From the NCBI RefSeq assembly GCF_019175285.1, contig NC_056527.1:116304476-116368475 (forward strand): a DNA stretch of 64,000 bases. The letters are read 5' to 3'. This DNA comes from Sceloporus undulatus (taxonomy: Eukaryota > Chordata > Lepidosauria > Squamata > Phrynosomatidae). Position 1 is the stretch's first letter; each line of letters begins with the position of its first letter. The position numbers and the translations under genes are program-made. Shown here piece after piece: positions 10,986 to 21,715 of the stretch. The notes beneath the pieces were generated by a model. The model was not told where the DNA came from. It made no database searches and saw only the letters and a list, made by a program, of their open reading frames with translations.

Positions 10986-13094
10986 TTCCAAAATGGGTCT
11001 GGAGAAAAGCTCTGGTTGGGATTAAAAGTTTGCACAGCCCACTCCTCAAATTTCAGAGGCTATCATACGGGAAATGGAAGAGATCCACAGCATTTCAGAA
11101 TCGAACAGACTTGTTGTGGCATCTGTTTTTATGGACTGGAATCCATTACTTATCCCACAGGTAGGAGATACATACCTCCAGGAAATACAGAGACATAAGG
11201 ATGAGGAAAAAAACAATACTAAACAAAAAAGAAAGAGGAAATAGACCGGAGCCAGGAAAGAGAGGGAAGAAATAGAAGAAAAAGATCCATCCCACTATCC
11301 CCTTTGATTGTCTAAATATAAAAACTTTTAGTTCCAACTTTAAAGCATCTATCCAAAGTGCTGAATTCTAGCCCACAATTAATCTCGGTGCCTTGGATGG
11401 TTCTTTTAAATTTAAAGCTCAGAAGAAATTCACCGTCAATTGACTGAGCATCGACTTGGAAGCCACCAGCTGCCACCAGAATATGCATCAGTGCAGATCT
11501 GGGTTCCCTTGAGCCGCACTTCCTGATACATGAAATAAGGCTCATGGAGCCTTTGTGGGAAAATCTCATTTATGGCTTTGTATGCAGCCAGCTGGTGCCT
11601 TTTTAAAAAAATGTAGATGTTTCTCTCTGGAAATGCTGGCTCTGTAAATAGGAGAGTGCAAAAGCACAGCCTGGGATGTCGGGGAAGGGGCAGGGGATGT
11701 GCTATGATAGGGTCAAGTCCACGGAGACAATCCAGGCCAAGACAGTCCCAAGCATCTGTGCATTTCTAGTGCATGCTGAAACGCCCTCAAGGATAATTTC
11801 TGGATGAAGACTTCATCAAAATATCAAGCAACCTGGAAACAACTGCAAGTGTGCATACTTAGGGGAACAAAAACCTATGTGTTCTTAATTCCCGTGCAGC
11901 TTGGATTTCATCAGAAGGCAACTGCCATGGTCCCAGAGGAAGAAGGACTCATTGCCAGCAGGATTACTCACAGTGGGAATGGTAAGCAGGCTTTTCACAC
12001 AGCTTGCCCCACACAGATGCCCAGCTGGTGCAATACCGTAAGGTATCCGAAAAGCACACACAGCTCTCTGAAAGCAGGGAGTAAGCGCCAAGCATCCTGG
12101 CTACAAGGAAATGCATCACGGGACCCAAAGCAGCCGGGTCACAGAGGCTTTAGACTGTATTTGTCTTTCCAGTAAATCTTATTTGTCTGGTGATTTGTTT
12201 GAAAGGCCCAGGGAGAAATCGTCCGGCAGGGGAGGCCAAACAAACTAAAAACCTTCCCATTACCTCAGAGGGTTTCCCCACAAATCCTCCAATGTCCCAT
12301 CTCTGGCCATCAGCCAAAGGAGGATGGGAAGCATCGCAGGGTCTAGTCAGTCTGACTGAAACCAGATTCGCTTAAATCAAAATTTAAACTGCTGCTCCAA
12401 AGGGTTCAGTTTTGATGATTTAATTCTCAGCTTAAATCACTAGTGAAAAAGATTTGACCATGTTATTTTTTTAGTAGAAGGACCCTATTGTTTAATACAA
12501 CCTGAATATATATATATATGTATGTATGTATGTATATGGAAGTTTCATTAGTAGGTAGGCACAAACTGAGCAAATGTTCTGTTATCGGATTAACTTTCAG
12601 TTCATTCATTCATTTCATTTATATGCATTTTCTTTATATCCATTTCATGTATATTCATTTATATGGATACAAATGGTAGGCTCTGCTCTACCTGCCCAAA
12701 TTGCCAGACCTTCTCCAGAGGGAAAGCTAAGAGAGAATAGGACTGATCAGGTTATCTTCCATCGCCACCAACTGTTAACATATTCCTAACATATAATTAG
12801 AAATGGTATTCATGATCATATGTTTGCCCTAAGCTCTTTTCTAACTAATTGTTCTAAAAGAAGCTTTGAAACCTAATTTAACTTTTAACAATGTAATTTA
12901 ATGTTTTAAAACCTATTTTTCTTTTTCTTTTTTAAAAATCCAAATCTTTTAATCAGTCTGGAAAGGGATGCATTTCTCTCCTCCGGGTCTTGAGACAGAG
13001 AACCTCATCTAGTCACATCTGTGGAATTCTCAGCCACAAAAGGCGGGACGAAGCCACCAACTTGGGCCCCTTTAAACAGAGAAGAGTTGTTTCA
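10986..13094. other. Intergenic, no gene seen
   Basis: It contains an (AT)n/(TATG)n run at about 12508-12537, an ATTC/ATTT-rich low-complexity patch at 12595-12670, and a 'gatttaa' / 'ttaaatc' palindromic repeat relic near 12370-12450. Short open frames at 11804-12175 and elsewhere lack recognisable protein content. Confidence 0.4.
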
Positions 13095-13443
13095 TGGACC
13101 ACGGCTTGGAGAAGAGAAAACTGAAGCACGATGGCCATATTTAAATACTTGAAGGAGCATCATCTAGATGAAGGAACAAGTTTGTCTTCTGCTGCTTCAG
13201 AGACTAGAACATGAATCAGTGGATTCAAATGACATGAAAAAAGATTCCAGCTAAACATTAAGAAGAACTTCTTAACTGTAAAAACTACTTGACAGCCTTG
13301 GAAGCAGTCAACACTCCTTTTTTGGAGCTCTCACAACACAGATTGAGTGGCCATCTTTTAGGAGTGCTTTAACTGTCTATTCCTCCATGGCAAGAGGTCA
13401 AACTGGATGGCCCTTAAATTCTCATCCAACTCTATTATTCTAC
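13095..13443 (+). mobile_element. Old CR1 LINE 3' end
   Basis: Decayed copy of the same CR1 3' region: 'ggccatatttaaatacttga', 'ccagctaaacattaagaaga', 'gattgagtggccatctttta', and the terminal 'ccaactctattattcta'. Many substitutions and small deletions make it the oldest of the plus-strand copies. Confidence 0.8.
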
Positions 13444-14130
13444 TCAGCAAGGTGCCATTTCCTGGACCTGCGCCATTTTAATATTCCCCCATACACTGCT
13501 CTTCTTGAAATATTTGCATCATTCGACTGCAGAACAGAAGGGAAAGCCATGGGTCCAAAGGCCGGTGGGAGGTTGTGCTGCCTTGAAAACATTGAATTGT
13601 TAGGCGATACTTCTCAGGCCCCTCGACCAGCAGGACCAATGGCTTGGAAGCAGCCTTTCCTCCAAGCTCTGATTAGAGTTGCCAACTTTTTAAAGAGTCT
13701 TTGCTCCTGTGCTCGAAAGACCCACACAAGGCAAAGAAACTGATGTGTTTCCTATTTCTACATCACCTTTCCTCAAGTAACGCTCTGAGTTAGGGATGGG
13801 CAGAGGGTCTGAAAACCAAACAAAGTCAATGTGACCAGAGCAAAAAGGGTGGGATGTGTGTGTCGTTAAAACGAAGGGGACAGTTAAACCAAATGCAAAG
13901 TGAATCACTACTCCTTAGAGGCTTTCGGGAAAGGCAATTTGTTCTTTTTGGGGAACAGAGGAGACTGGAAGAGTTGGGGCCACAGTGCCAGACTTTACCC
14001 TTGCTTTGGGTTTATTCCAAAGAAAGCCTCTCTTGCAAAGCCTCATGTGGAGAAACCATGTTGCTGAATTACTGAGCATCCAACGACTTTTGAAAGCAAA
14101 CAAGCAAAGCCAAAACAAAAACTAAACCAA
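13444..14130. other. Intergenic, nothing recognised
   Basis: Open frames up to 118 codons exist, but none resembles a known protein or has convincing splice sites. No repeat is recognised. Confidence 0.35.
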
Positions 14131-14490
14131 CAAAAACTATGGAATGGCCTGTCAGAAGAGATCTGAAATATTAATAATCCTGACAGCTTTAAAAAGGCTG
14201 TCAAGACGGACCTCTTCCGACAGGCTTTCCCTGACTGACCCACTTGGTCTCATGAATGCGGATCATTGTGCAGAACACCCAAAAATGACCCATCTCTTTA
14301 TCATTGTCTTGATTGTCGTCTGATCATCTGATTATTTTAATTGATAGCTTTATGGTGGGAGGGAATAACAGGACATATTTTTATAACTGATGTATTTTAT
14401 GTTGCATTTTATTCTGTCTGTAAGCCGCCTCGATCCAGTGGGAGAGGCAGGGCAAAAATAAAAAATTATTGTTGTTGTTATTGATTATTG
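14131..14490 (+). mobile_element. L2-like LINE 3' end
   Basis: The opening 'ctatggaatggcctgtcaga' and 'gctgtcaagacggacctctt' correspond to the ORF2 C-terminal remnant (WN.L...F...LKT-type). The 3' UTR ends 'ctgtaagccgcctcgatcc...ggcaaaaataaaaaattattg', the typical end of lizard L2-like elements, with a TTG/TTA-rich tail. It is 5'-truncated. Confidence 0.65.
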
Positions 14491-15034
14491 ATTATTTTGC
14501 TGGATGTACATGATGTGAAGTCTCCATGACAGCTGGTGCATCTTGCGCCTTGATGGATTGTGATGTATCCCTCTCTGAGATTTTAAAACTGCAATTGTTT
14601 CTTAAACCTCCGAGATGCTGGGTTAAATTTGTGAGTGTTTGTCAATTGATGGTACAGCCCTCAAAGTTTCCCATTCTGGGATGACTAGAAACAAAGTGAA
14701 CACGGCCAATGAAAGGGGAACCCATGGCCCTGCTTCCATTGCCTAGACTCTAGAAGAGCAAGGTTTCCCAGCCTTTTTGACTCCAGAAGCCCTTTGGCCA
14801 GTTCAACTTGGCAAGTGTCCATTCGGAACCCAATTTCTAGTTTTCTTATTTTGATGCTACTTTTTGTTTCTTATTCTTTAATTTCATTCTGTTTGTATTT
14901 CTTTCATTTTCCCGGAGAGGCCACTGGAGCCCCTGGGAAAGCCCTAAGAAGGGAACCGCTCTCCAGGGGATTGGCTGTATGCATTGGGAGAGTGGTCTGA
15001 GGGGGTTTCTTGGGGCAGGGGGCTAAGGGTGAAT
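14491..15034. other. Intergenic, nothing recognised
   Basis: No exon, RNA gene or clear repeat; a T-rich stretch runs from 14830 to 14910. Confidence 0.35.
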
Positions 15035-15485
15035 GCGGCTTTCCAAAGGAGGGCGACTGAAATGGTGGAGAGTCTGGAAGCCATAAAGTCCTATGAGGAG
15101 CGACTGAGGGAACTGCTGGGGAAGTTTAGCCTGGAGAAGAGAAGGTTAAGGGGTGACATGATAGCCCTGTTTAAATACTTGAAGGGATGCCATATTAAAG
15201 ACGGAGAGAGCTTGTTTCCTGCTGCCCCAGAGAATGGGACCCAATGGAGCAATGGATGCAAGCTCCAGGAACAGAGATTCCGGATCAACATCAGGAGGGA
15301 CTTCCTGTTCAACAGTGGAAGATGCTGCCTTGCAATAAGTGGAGTCTCCTTCTTCGGAGGTCTTTAAACAGAGGCTGATGGCCATCTCTCAATGGGATGC
15401 TTTGGTGGACTTCCTGCCTGGCAGAAGGGCTTGCACTGGATCAGGGCCCTTTTGGGGTCTCTTCCAACTCTACGATTCTAGGATA
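15035..15485 (+). mobile_element. CR1 LINE 3' end, third copy
   Basis: 'tccaaaggagggcgactgaa', 'ctatgaggagcgactgaggg', 'agcctggagaagagaaggtt' and the terminal 'ctcttccaactctacgattc' identify a 5'-truncated CR1. The coding part is mostly open but shifts frame near its end. It lies about 550 bp upstream of the RNF227 promoter. Confidence 0.87.
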
Positions 15486-15611
15486 TCATTTTAAGTCAGT
15501 GTGTAAGTCCAATGGAAACCAAGTCATTTGAGACGATGGAGCTGAAGAAGGCTAGGGATCCTCAAGAGTTAGTTTTGCCTGCTCTTTCCTCCAAAAACAC
15601 AGCCTACAGCG

Positions 15612-15656
15612 CCTCTCCAAATGCATCTGAGGAAGTAGGCCAAAGCCTAGCAACTT
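15612..15656. mobile_element. Fragment of the palindromic element seen at 51566
   Basis: 'ccaaatgcatctgaggaagt' with 'aggcc' matches the central part of the MITE at 51566-51768 in inverse orientation. Only this core is kept. Confidence 0.45.
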
Positions 15657-15792
15657 AGGCTCAGGCTGCCAATGTCTCTCTAAGCGCCTGGCCTTCCTCA
15701 GTGGCCCCATCCAAGGCCTCCTCAGGGCAGGCCTTACTCAGGAAAGGTCCGCTGTGCTTTCAGGACGTTTGAGTTCATTTTCAGGGTTTTTT

Positions 15793-15917
15793 TAGGAATG
15801 CTGGGATTTGTAGTTTTGTGAGACATTTAGCCCCCTCTTAATGCCACAACAAAAACTACAAATCCCAGAATCCCTCAGCACGGAGCCGTGGCGGTCAATT
15901 TATTTCTGCAGTGTTGA
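15793..15917. mobile_element. MITE next to the RNF227 promoter
   Basis: The inverted arms 'tgctgggatttgtagttttg' and 'aaactacaaatcccagaatc' lie around 'gagacatttagcc', followed by 'gagccgtggcggtcaa' and 'tctgcagtgttgag'. This is the same family as 1406-1608. It ends about 130 bp before the CRE of RNF227. Confidence 0.7.
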
Positions 15918-16045
15918 GATTATTTATTCCTTTACGTATTATAATAAACATTACTACTTTGAATCTCATTTACAATCTCGCGCCAGAGGCGAAGCTGAGT
16001 CGCTCTCTCTGCCTGAGGCGCCGCTGTTTGATTCCAGGCTACGTC

Positions 16046-16225
16046 TGACGTCATCACGCCCCCTCATTCTTTCTCCCCAACCAATCGCCTTCTCCGTCGC
16101 TCGAAAGGGGCGTGCCCTTTTTCCCGTCGCCCGCTCCCTTCCTCGCGCCCCCGCCCCTTCGAGCTCCTGATTGGCGGGAAACAAAAAGGAGGCGTGGCTA
16201 CAGCGCCGCATCGCGTTTATAAATA
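16046..16225 (+). promoter_or_regulatory. RNF227 core promoter: CRE, CCAAT, GC boxes, TATA
   Basis: Elements in order: a full palindromic cAMP response element TGACGTCA at 16046-16053; CCAAT at 16081-16085; a GC box (cccccgcccc) at about 16148-16157; an inverted CCAAT (ATTGG) at 16170-16174; and TATAAATA at 16218-16225. The TATA box predicts a start site near 16248-16252, which puts the inverted CCAAT near -80, its usual place. The surrounding 15965-16900 is CpG-rich. CREB/ATF and NF-Y control is inferred from the motifs only. Confidence 0.75.
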
Positions 16226-16293
16226 GAGGGAGTCGAGGCTTGGTGCCCCACAATCTCGCCACACATGTTGGTGGGAGGGCGTGGCCATCAAAA

Positions 16294-19200
16294 ATGCTGG
16301 TGGAGAAGGCGCCTATCAGCGGCGGAGGAGGGGGAGGCGTGGCCTCGGAGTGCGGCGAGGAGGAGGAGCTGGAGTGCGGCATCTGCTGCATGCCTTACGA
16401 CCGCTGCGGCCGCGCGCCCCGCCGCCTCGGGGCCGCGCACGGCTCGTGGAAGCCCTCGCGCTGCCGCCACGTGATGTGCAGCGCGTGCGTGTGCCGGCTG
16501 GCGCGCGAGGGCTGGTGGGAGGAGGTCACGTGCCCCTACTGCCGGGCCGTCACTCCGCTCCGCGAGCGAGGCAACCCTCTGGTGGCCGGCGTCAGGCGAG
16601 GCAGCGGCGGGGCCAGGAGGCGCCTCGTCCTGCCGCCCATCGACGCCGAGCTCTGGCACCGCGTCGTCCGCCTCCAGGAGGGGAAAGACGGCGCGGAGGC
16701 AGAGGCAGCGGAGACGAAGGACGAAGAGGAGGAGGAAGACGAGGAAGGACAGCAATGGCGGCTGTGGCGAGCCTTCAAGCGCCTCCTCAAGGGCGAAGGG
16801 AGCGCTGCGCATGCGCGGAGCCGGAGGAGGGGGCGTGGCCGCAGCAACTCGCTCCCCATTGGACGGCGGCGGATGCCCGTCAACCGTGAGTGGCCCTCCC
16901 TCGCCCTCTCCCTCCCCGCCTTGTATGTGACGTGAGCATCATGGCTGCTCTCTCTCTCTCGGATGGGAAGCGGGAGGATCATGGGAAGTGTAGTCCTGTC
17001 TAGGGACGAGATACAAAGCTTCTGCAGACTGAGCAAAAGCCGGAGGGTCCCATGAAGGAACACAGTGGCCTTTTGTATTAAAGAGGAAGGAAATAAGAAC
17101 CGATGGAACTAAGAACGAAACAGAGACGAAGTTCCTGCTTCGTTTGAGGGCAAAGTGACTGAACTGGGGCCAGGAGACAGCCTTCGCGAGGCCTTCGGAG
17201 TCTGGGGTTTCGGAATAGGTCCATATATCCGCCGGTGGCCCCCAGACTCTGCCCGTGAAGGGCTTGGACTTCAGCGCCCAGAAGCCTCTGCCGTGTTGGC
17301 CAGCAGTCGGGGATTCTGGGAGCTGAAGTCGAAAAGCTCTTAGAGGGCACTGAGGCGACGCGGCGCAGCGGTTTGAGGGCGGGTCTCTGGCTCTCGAGAC
17401 CAGGCTCCCAGTTGCAGCTCAGCCATGAAACCCATTGGAGAGCACACTCTCTCAGCCTCAGGGAAGGCAATGGCAAGCCTCCTCTCTGAGCAGCTCTTGC
17501 CCAGGAGACCCAGCCCCAGGGTCACTTGAGGGTCGCCATAGTAGGAAATGGCCTGAAGGCACAGAACAGCCAGGCTCCTTGAAGGCGAGACTCAGAACAT
17601 AAAGGCATCCCTCATAGACGCCTCAAGGGTTGTGTGCCATTAAGTCTTTCCTGGCGTGAGGCGATCCTAAGGCAAAGCTGTCCTGGGGTTTGGCAAGATT
17701 TGTCCCCTGAGGCTGAGAGAGTGTGACTTTTTGCCCCAGGTCTCCCAGAGGGTTTCATGTGGGTCAGCCATGCCTTCTCCACAGGCCCTGTCTCTCTCTC
17801 TCTCTCTCCCTCCTCCAGCAAAAGAGGCCTGTCACTGACTGGCTCTAGTCCCTAAAGGCTTCTATGACAAGGGTGCGGGGCCCTCTTCAGAGCCTTAGGG
17901 CCACATTTAGGGTGGTTCTCAGCATGGCAGTATGCTGCCTTTCTCCCAGAAGGGAGCCTGGCCTCCCGCTGCTGGATGGGCTGAAATGCAGCCTGTGTAG
18001 CTTAAGGAGAATGTCTGGAACTCATGAGGCCCCTGTGTGACTTGAAGACGCATACATGCGCCCTTAATGTGGCTAAGTATTAGGAGAGTCATTTCAGCCT
18101 TTTAATAAAAAGAGACCTCTATAAAGGATGGAGGTCTCAAAGGGGGACAAGGCCATTTGGCCCCAGATGGAGATTGCTCACTCTTGGCATGTGCTTCTGT
18201 CACTTTTTTCTTCTCTATACCTCAGGACTCTTAATTTTAACCGGAGCAGAGAAATGCACTTAATTACCCAGAAGTAGTTCTGGTTTCCTTCTTGGGAAGG
18301 CCATGAAGCTGCGTGGTTTGAGCGTTGGAGTAGGGCTCTGGAGACCAGTCAGCCTCCTGCCAGAGGAAGGCAGTGGCAAACTCCTTTGGAAGAAATCTGG
18401 TTAAGAGAAGCCTGGTTAGGGCCACCGAGAGTCAGAAATGATTTGGAGACACATAGTGTTGGTCCCCTTTGTGCCGCTTCTGGAATCGGGTTGGGCTCTG
18501 GGCAGCAAGGGCTCCCTCTTCCTTTGGTGCATCAATTATCTGTACAAGACCATTTGTGCTTTACAAGGGATGCTGTAAGCCAGTGGCCCCCAAACTGTGC
18601 CCTTAAGAGATTTTGGACATCAGCTCCCAGAAGCCTCAGCCATGTTGGCCAATAGAGCACAGTTTGGGGGACCACTGCTGTAAGCAAATAGGCCCCTCAG
18701 CCGACATGGGGGCTTCTTGTGGCCCCTATATTCCCCATCCTAAACTGCAGCAGCCTGTCTTTGGTGCCCCAGAAGGAATGTCAAACCATTTAATCACTTC
18801 TGGGTCTCTGAAGGGCATTTTCTTACTTCCAGGTTAGGGGCAGCTTAGGAAGGTGAAACTGCTATGTTTTGGAACAGTTTTGCAGACTGATTTGAGGAGG
18901 AATCACTGTCATTTCTTTAAAAGGGGCCTGAAGCTTTGGGAATGTTTGAAGAAAAAGGTTGATGGTTGAAGATGAAATTACTGTATTAGTATAATGAAGC
19001 TCTCGTGTATCTTCTCCATTTTAATGAAACACTACATGCTTTCATTAATGTGCAGCATTAATTTACTGAGCTCTGTTTAGATAACAATAATAATAATAAT
19101 AATAATTTGTTTTATTTATATACAGTACTGCTATTCCAAAGATCATAGCGGTGAACAGCAAGTAAGCTAATTTGCCCCCAACAGTTTGAGTACTCATTTT

Positions 19201-20410
19201 AGCTCCCTCCTCGGAAGGATGCAAGCCTGAGTCGAGCTTGGGCCCTTTTGCTGGTCTTGAACTCGCAACCTTGTGGTTTTGAGTGAATGGCTGCAGGACA
19301 GGCATTGAACCACTGCGCCCCCCAAGGCTCCATCACAGCCTCACAGCATTTATAAACATGAAGTGAAATACAAAATAAAACAAAGCCATTGGCGTCATTA
19401 AAGCACTTGGCATCCAGCGTTCCTTGCTGTGGGGCGTTCACTGTTAGCACATGTCTTCTGACCTGCCTTTCTACCAAATAGGTCAAAGCAATCTATGTGG
19501 CTCCCTCCTTCCCACTTTTTACTTGTACAACATCTTTGAGGCAGGTTAAGATGAGAGAGTCTAACTGGCCCAACAGGTCCCCAAGTGAGCTTCATGGCTC
19601 AGTGGAGAGGTAAACTTGGATGCTCCCTGGTCCCCGTCGGATGCACTCAGGATTGCACCAGGCAGCCGCTTTTGGATGGCCCTGGCGTGGAGCAGAAGCA
19701 GATGCTGTTGGCGCCTGTGGTCCCCTCTGCTGCCTCCACATTTCTCTTGGACCTGAATATCAACACTTAAAATGCCTAATACAAACTCATTTTGCTCCTT
19801 TAAAAGTTGGTTCATTCTTCTGCCTTGACCAGTGGTTCCTAAACATTGGTCATCCAGATGTTTTAGACTTCAACTCCCAGAAGCACCAAACAGCTCAGGC
19901 AACAGGAATTCTGGGAGCTGATGTCCAAAACATCTGGAGAACCAGTTTAGGAAACACTGCCCTAGACAAAAGTGTGCTGAGCTTTATGTGGGGGGGAATC
20001 CTAAGCAGCATTTCTAACTTGAGAATACAAGTGGTGCTTTATGGGTTAAAAACAGGGAAGCATAGGTTGCCAGAGTTCTTGAAAGTGAGAGCTCCATGAC
20101 CTTTCAGGGCTAAAGTCTATGGAACTGAGCACTCTTAGTCCTTGGCTTGTTTCTGTGGGAGGGTAGGTTTTCTAGGCCACAGGCATTGAGATAAAATACA
20201 CTCCCACTTTAATGTATGGTTCCTGTGAGGTGAGTCTATACAAGAGTGGAGCCTGTGCTGGCAAGAGCTAGATGTAGCATTTCAAGTCCTTGAATATAAA
20301 ACAGGGTCACCTTCGCTGGTTGTTTACACTGGTACCTCTTTCTTCCCTTCTGCACAGCTTACGGCTCTGAAATGAAGGACTTGGCTCTCATGACTTGTTA
20401 CATCATATGA
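16294..20410 (+). CDS. RNF227: RING finger protein 227, two coding exons
   Basis: A small RING-type protein, probably an E3 ubiquitin ligase; no substrate is known to me. Exon 1 is 16294-16885 and exon 2 is 20358-20410, giving 645 bp and 214 residues. The RING is C3HC4: CGIC at about residues 28-31, CRHVMCSAC, then CPYC. An acidic E/D-rich run and a basic WRAFKRLLKG stretch follow. The start ATG is chosen because it lies just after the TATA-predicted start site, has A at -3, and begins MLVEKAP, like the short leader of human RNF227. The upstream in-frame extension to 16171 uses TTG and lies 5' of the TATA box. The donor C|gtgagt at 16886 and acceptor tctgcacag at 20357 join in frame and give the tail PVNPYGSEMKDLALMTCYII. 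This aligns with the human tail (LYCPEIKDIGHLTRCTL, recalled from memory). It is collinear with KCNAB3 and convergent with CHD3. Confidence 0.85.
17345..17568 (+). mobile_element. tRNA-derived SINE in the RNF227 intron
   Basis: The tRNA-like head contains 'gcgcagcggtttgagggcgg', then 'cccattggagagcacactct', 'gggaaggcaatggcaagcct' and the tail 'gggtcgccatagtaggaaat ... ctgaaggcacag', the standard body of the squamate tRNA SINE. It is nearly full length. Confidence 0.85.
17619..17772 (-). mobile_element. tRNA-derived SINE, reverse orientation
   Basis: 'ttgtgtgccattaagtcttt', 'ggggtttggcaagatttgtc' and 'ctgaggctgagagagtgtga' are the complement of the SINE at 17345-17568. The tRNA head is missing. 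It forms an inverted pair with that copy, 50 bp apart. Confidence 0.8.
18298..18455 (+). mobile_element. tRNA-derived SINE, internally deleted
   Basis: 'gtggtttgagcgttggagta', 'gctctggagaccagtcag' and 'ccagaggaaggcagtggcaa' match the SINE body, with the B-box region and middle lost. It lies inside the RNF227 intron. Confidence 0.7.
18581..18677. mobile_element. Full-length 97-bp hAT-type MITE
   Basis: The terminal inverted repeats start 'cagtggcccccaaactgtgc' and end 'gcacagtttgggggaccactg' minus one base. A perfect 8-bp target duplication, ctgtaagc, flanks it at 18573-18580 and 18678-18685. An 8-bp duplication with CAGTG-type ends is the hAT signature. Related copies lie at 19830 and 34606. 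Confidence 0.88.
19065..19325 (-). mobile_element. tRNA-derived SINE with LINE-like 3' end
   Basis: Read on the minus strand it starts 'ggggcgcagtggttcaatgc' (tRNA A box), then 'aaggttgcgagttcaagacc' (B box). The 3' part runs 'aaatgagtactcaaactg' and 'gggggcaaattagcttac', with a terminal (ATT)n seen as AAT repeats at 19086-19106. It is a second SINE family, distinct from the one at 17345. Confidence 0.8.
19830..19959. mobile_element. hAT-type MITE
   Basis: The ends 'cagtggttcctaaacattgg' and 'ccagtttaggaaacactg' are inverted repeats. The flanks gccttgac (19822-19829) and ccctagac (19960-19967) agree at six of eight positions, consistent with an aged 8-bp duplication. Confidence 0.75.
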
Positions 20411-21715
20411 AAGAACGTGGAAGGCTTGAATCAACAACGCTTATGACCTGCGCCTTCGGGAGAATGTAACCTGCTTGGCATTTACAAGCTTTGGGGAAGC
20501 TGGCCCTTGGCGACACCCAGAGCATTCTTTCCCCACAACATGTGCAGGATGATGGAGGCTGATGAAACTCCTGCCCTGGTTATTGCCCATGAAAGCACTT
20601 TGCTGCCCTTGGAGTCGCTGTTCTTTAGCCCACAGGCTCAGAGGCTGCAGATACGTGGCCCAAGAATCTCTTTCCTGCCCTGATCCATCCCATCTGCCAT
20701 GTGAAATGCAGCACAAGAAGGGAGAGGGAACGGAAAGATTTAACGTGTCGTGTCCAGTCATACAAGATGCTACTTGGTTTCTCTTCCAAGCAGAATTGGG
20801 AGTATTTCAGTGGCCTCTTTGCAGACCGTTTGTCGTGTCTGTGTCTGTGTCTAGTTTTGCCCCTATTGAACATCTCTGTTACCTGTTCATAAACATATGG
20901 GAAAGCGTCAAAAAGCACCTTCTCATGCCCATCCTGGTAAAAATAGAGACAGATGTGATATGATTTGTATGTTTGAACCAAGTGAACTTTTGTTTCTGAT
21001 TGTAAAATCATTATTTTTATTATTTTTATTTTTGATACAAGACATTCCTTGTTTTGGGGAGGAAACAGATAGGAAGAGGTAGATCATCCTTGAGTTCCCA
21101 TTTGTGTGTCTAATCCTGCCTTCGTTACTTCACCCTTGGAGGGAAATAATGTTTTCCCTCTGCATTCAGAAAACATAAAACTTGGGACAATGGGATGCCT
21201 CACACCTTCCTTCCATCTAGAAAGCCATTGAAAGCATCAGGGGAGAGCCAGTTCCTGCCCAGATGGGGTTATTGTCTCAGAGGCATACACATTTTGCCTC
21301 ATTTGACTATAAATTGGGTGCAGCAGGCAGAGATGAGGAATGCTTTATTGCTAACCTGCAGAGGCCTCTTGCCAGACAGCTCCTTGGGACTGGCGTTCTA
21401 GTCTGCTGGATGGCTTGGTTTCAGACACATAAGGGAATTTGTTATCTTTTATGAGATTACCAAGATGGCTTTTTCTTTATCTGCATTTGCTACAAACTAG
21501 AGAACAGATTTTACAGGTTTTCCCTCATTTCAGAATTTCACATGCAAATAGTAAAGACACACACTTGGACCTTCATACCTAAGAGTTTTAAATGATGGTT
21601 GTTCTTTTGATAAGAAGCATTTCTGTGAAATGTATTTGACCAGTTTCTGCTCAGATTTCTTATTTTGGTAATTGTAACTTATTTAATTTTAATAAAAACC
21701 TGAGATTTGGAATAT
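20411..21715 (+). other. RNF227: RNF227 3' UTR
   Basis: This follows the TGA at 20408-20410. The first canonical AATAAA is at 21691-21696 (taattttaataaaaacc), which gives a 3' UTR of about 1.3 kb. No repeat interrupts it, in contrast to the SINE-rich intron. The end is inferred from the signal only. Confidence 0.55.
21691..21696 (+). terminator. Probable RNF227 polyadenylation signal
   Basis: AATAAA is the only canonical signal found between the RNF227 stop and the convergent CHD3 end. T-rich sequence surrounds it. Confidence 0.55.

Noticed and set aside
16171-16293. In-frame N-terminal extension of RNF227
   Set aside because: It begins with TTG and lies largely upstream of the TATA-predicted start site; the ATG at 16294 fits the promoter and the family leader.
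16288-17063. Long minus-strand open frames (174-175 codons) over RNF227
   Set aside because: They are a by-product of GC-rich coding sequence on the other strand; no recognisable domain.
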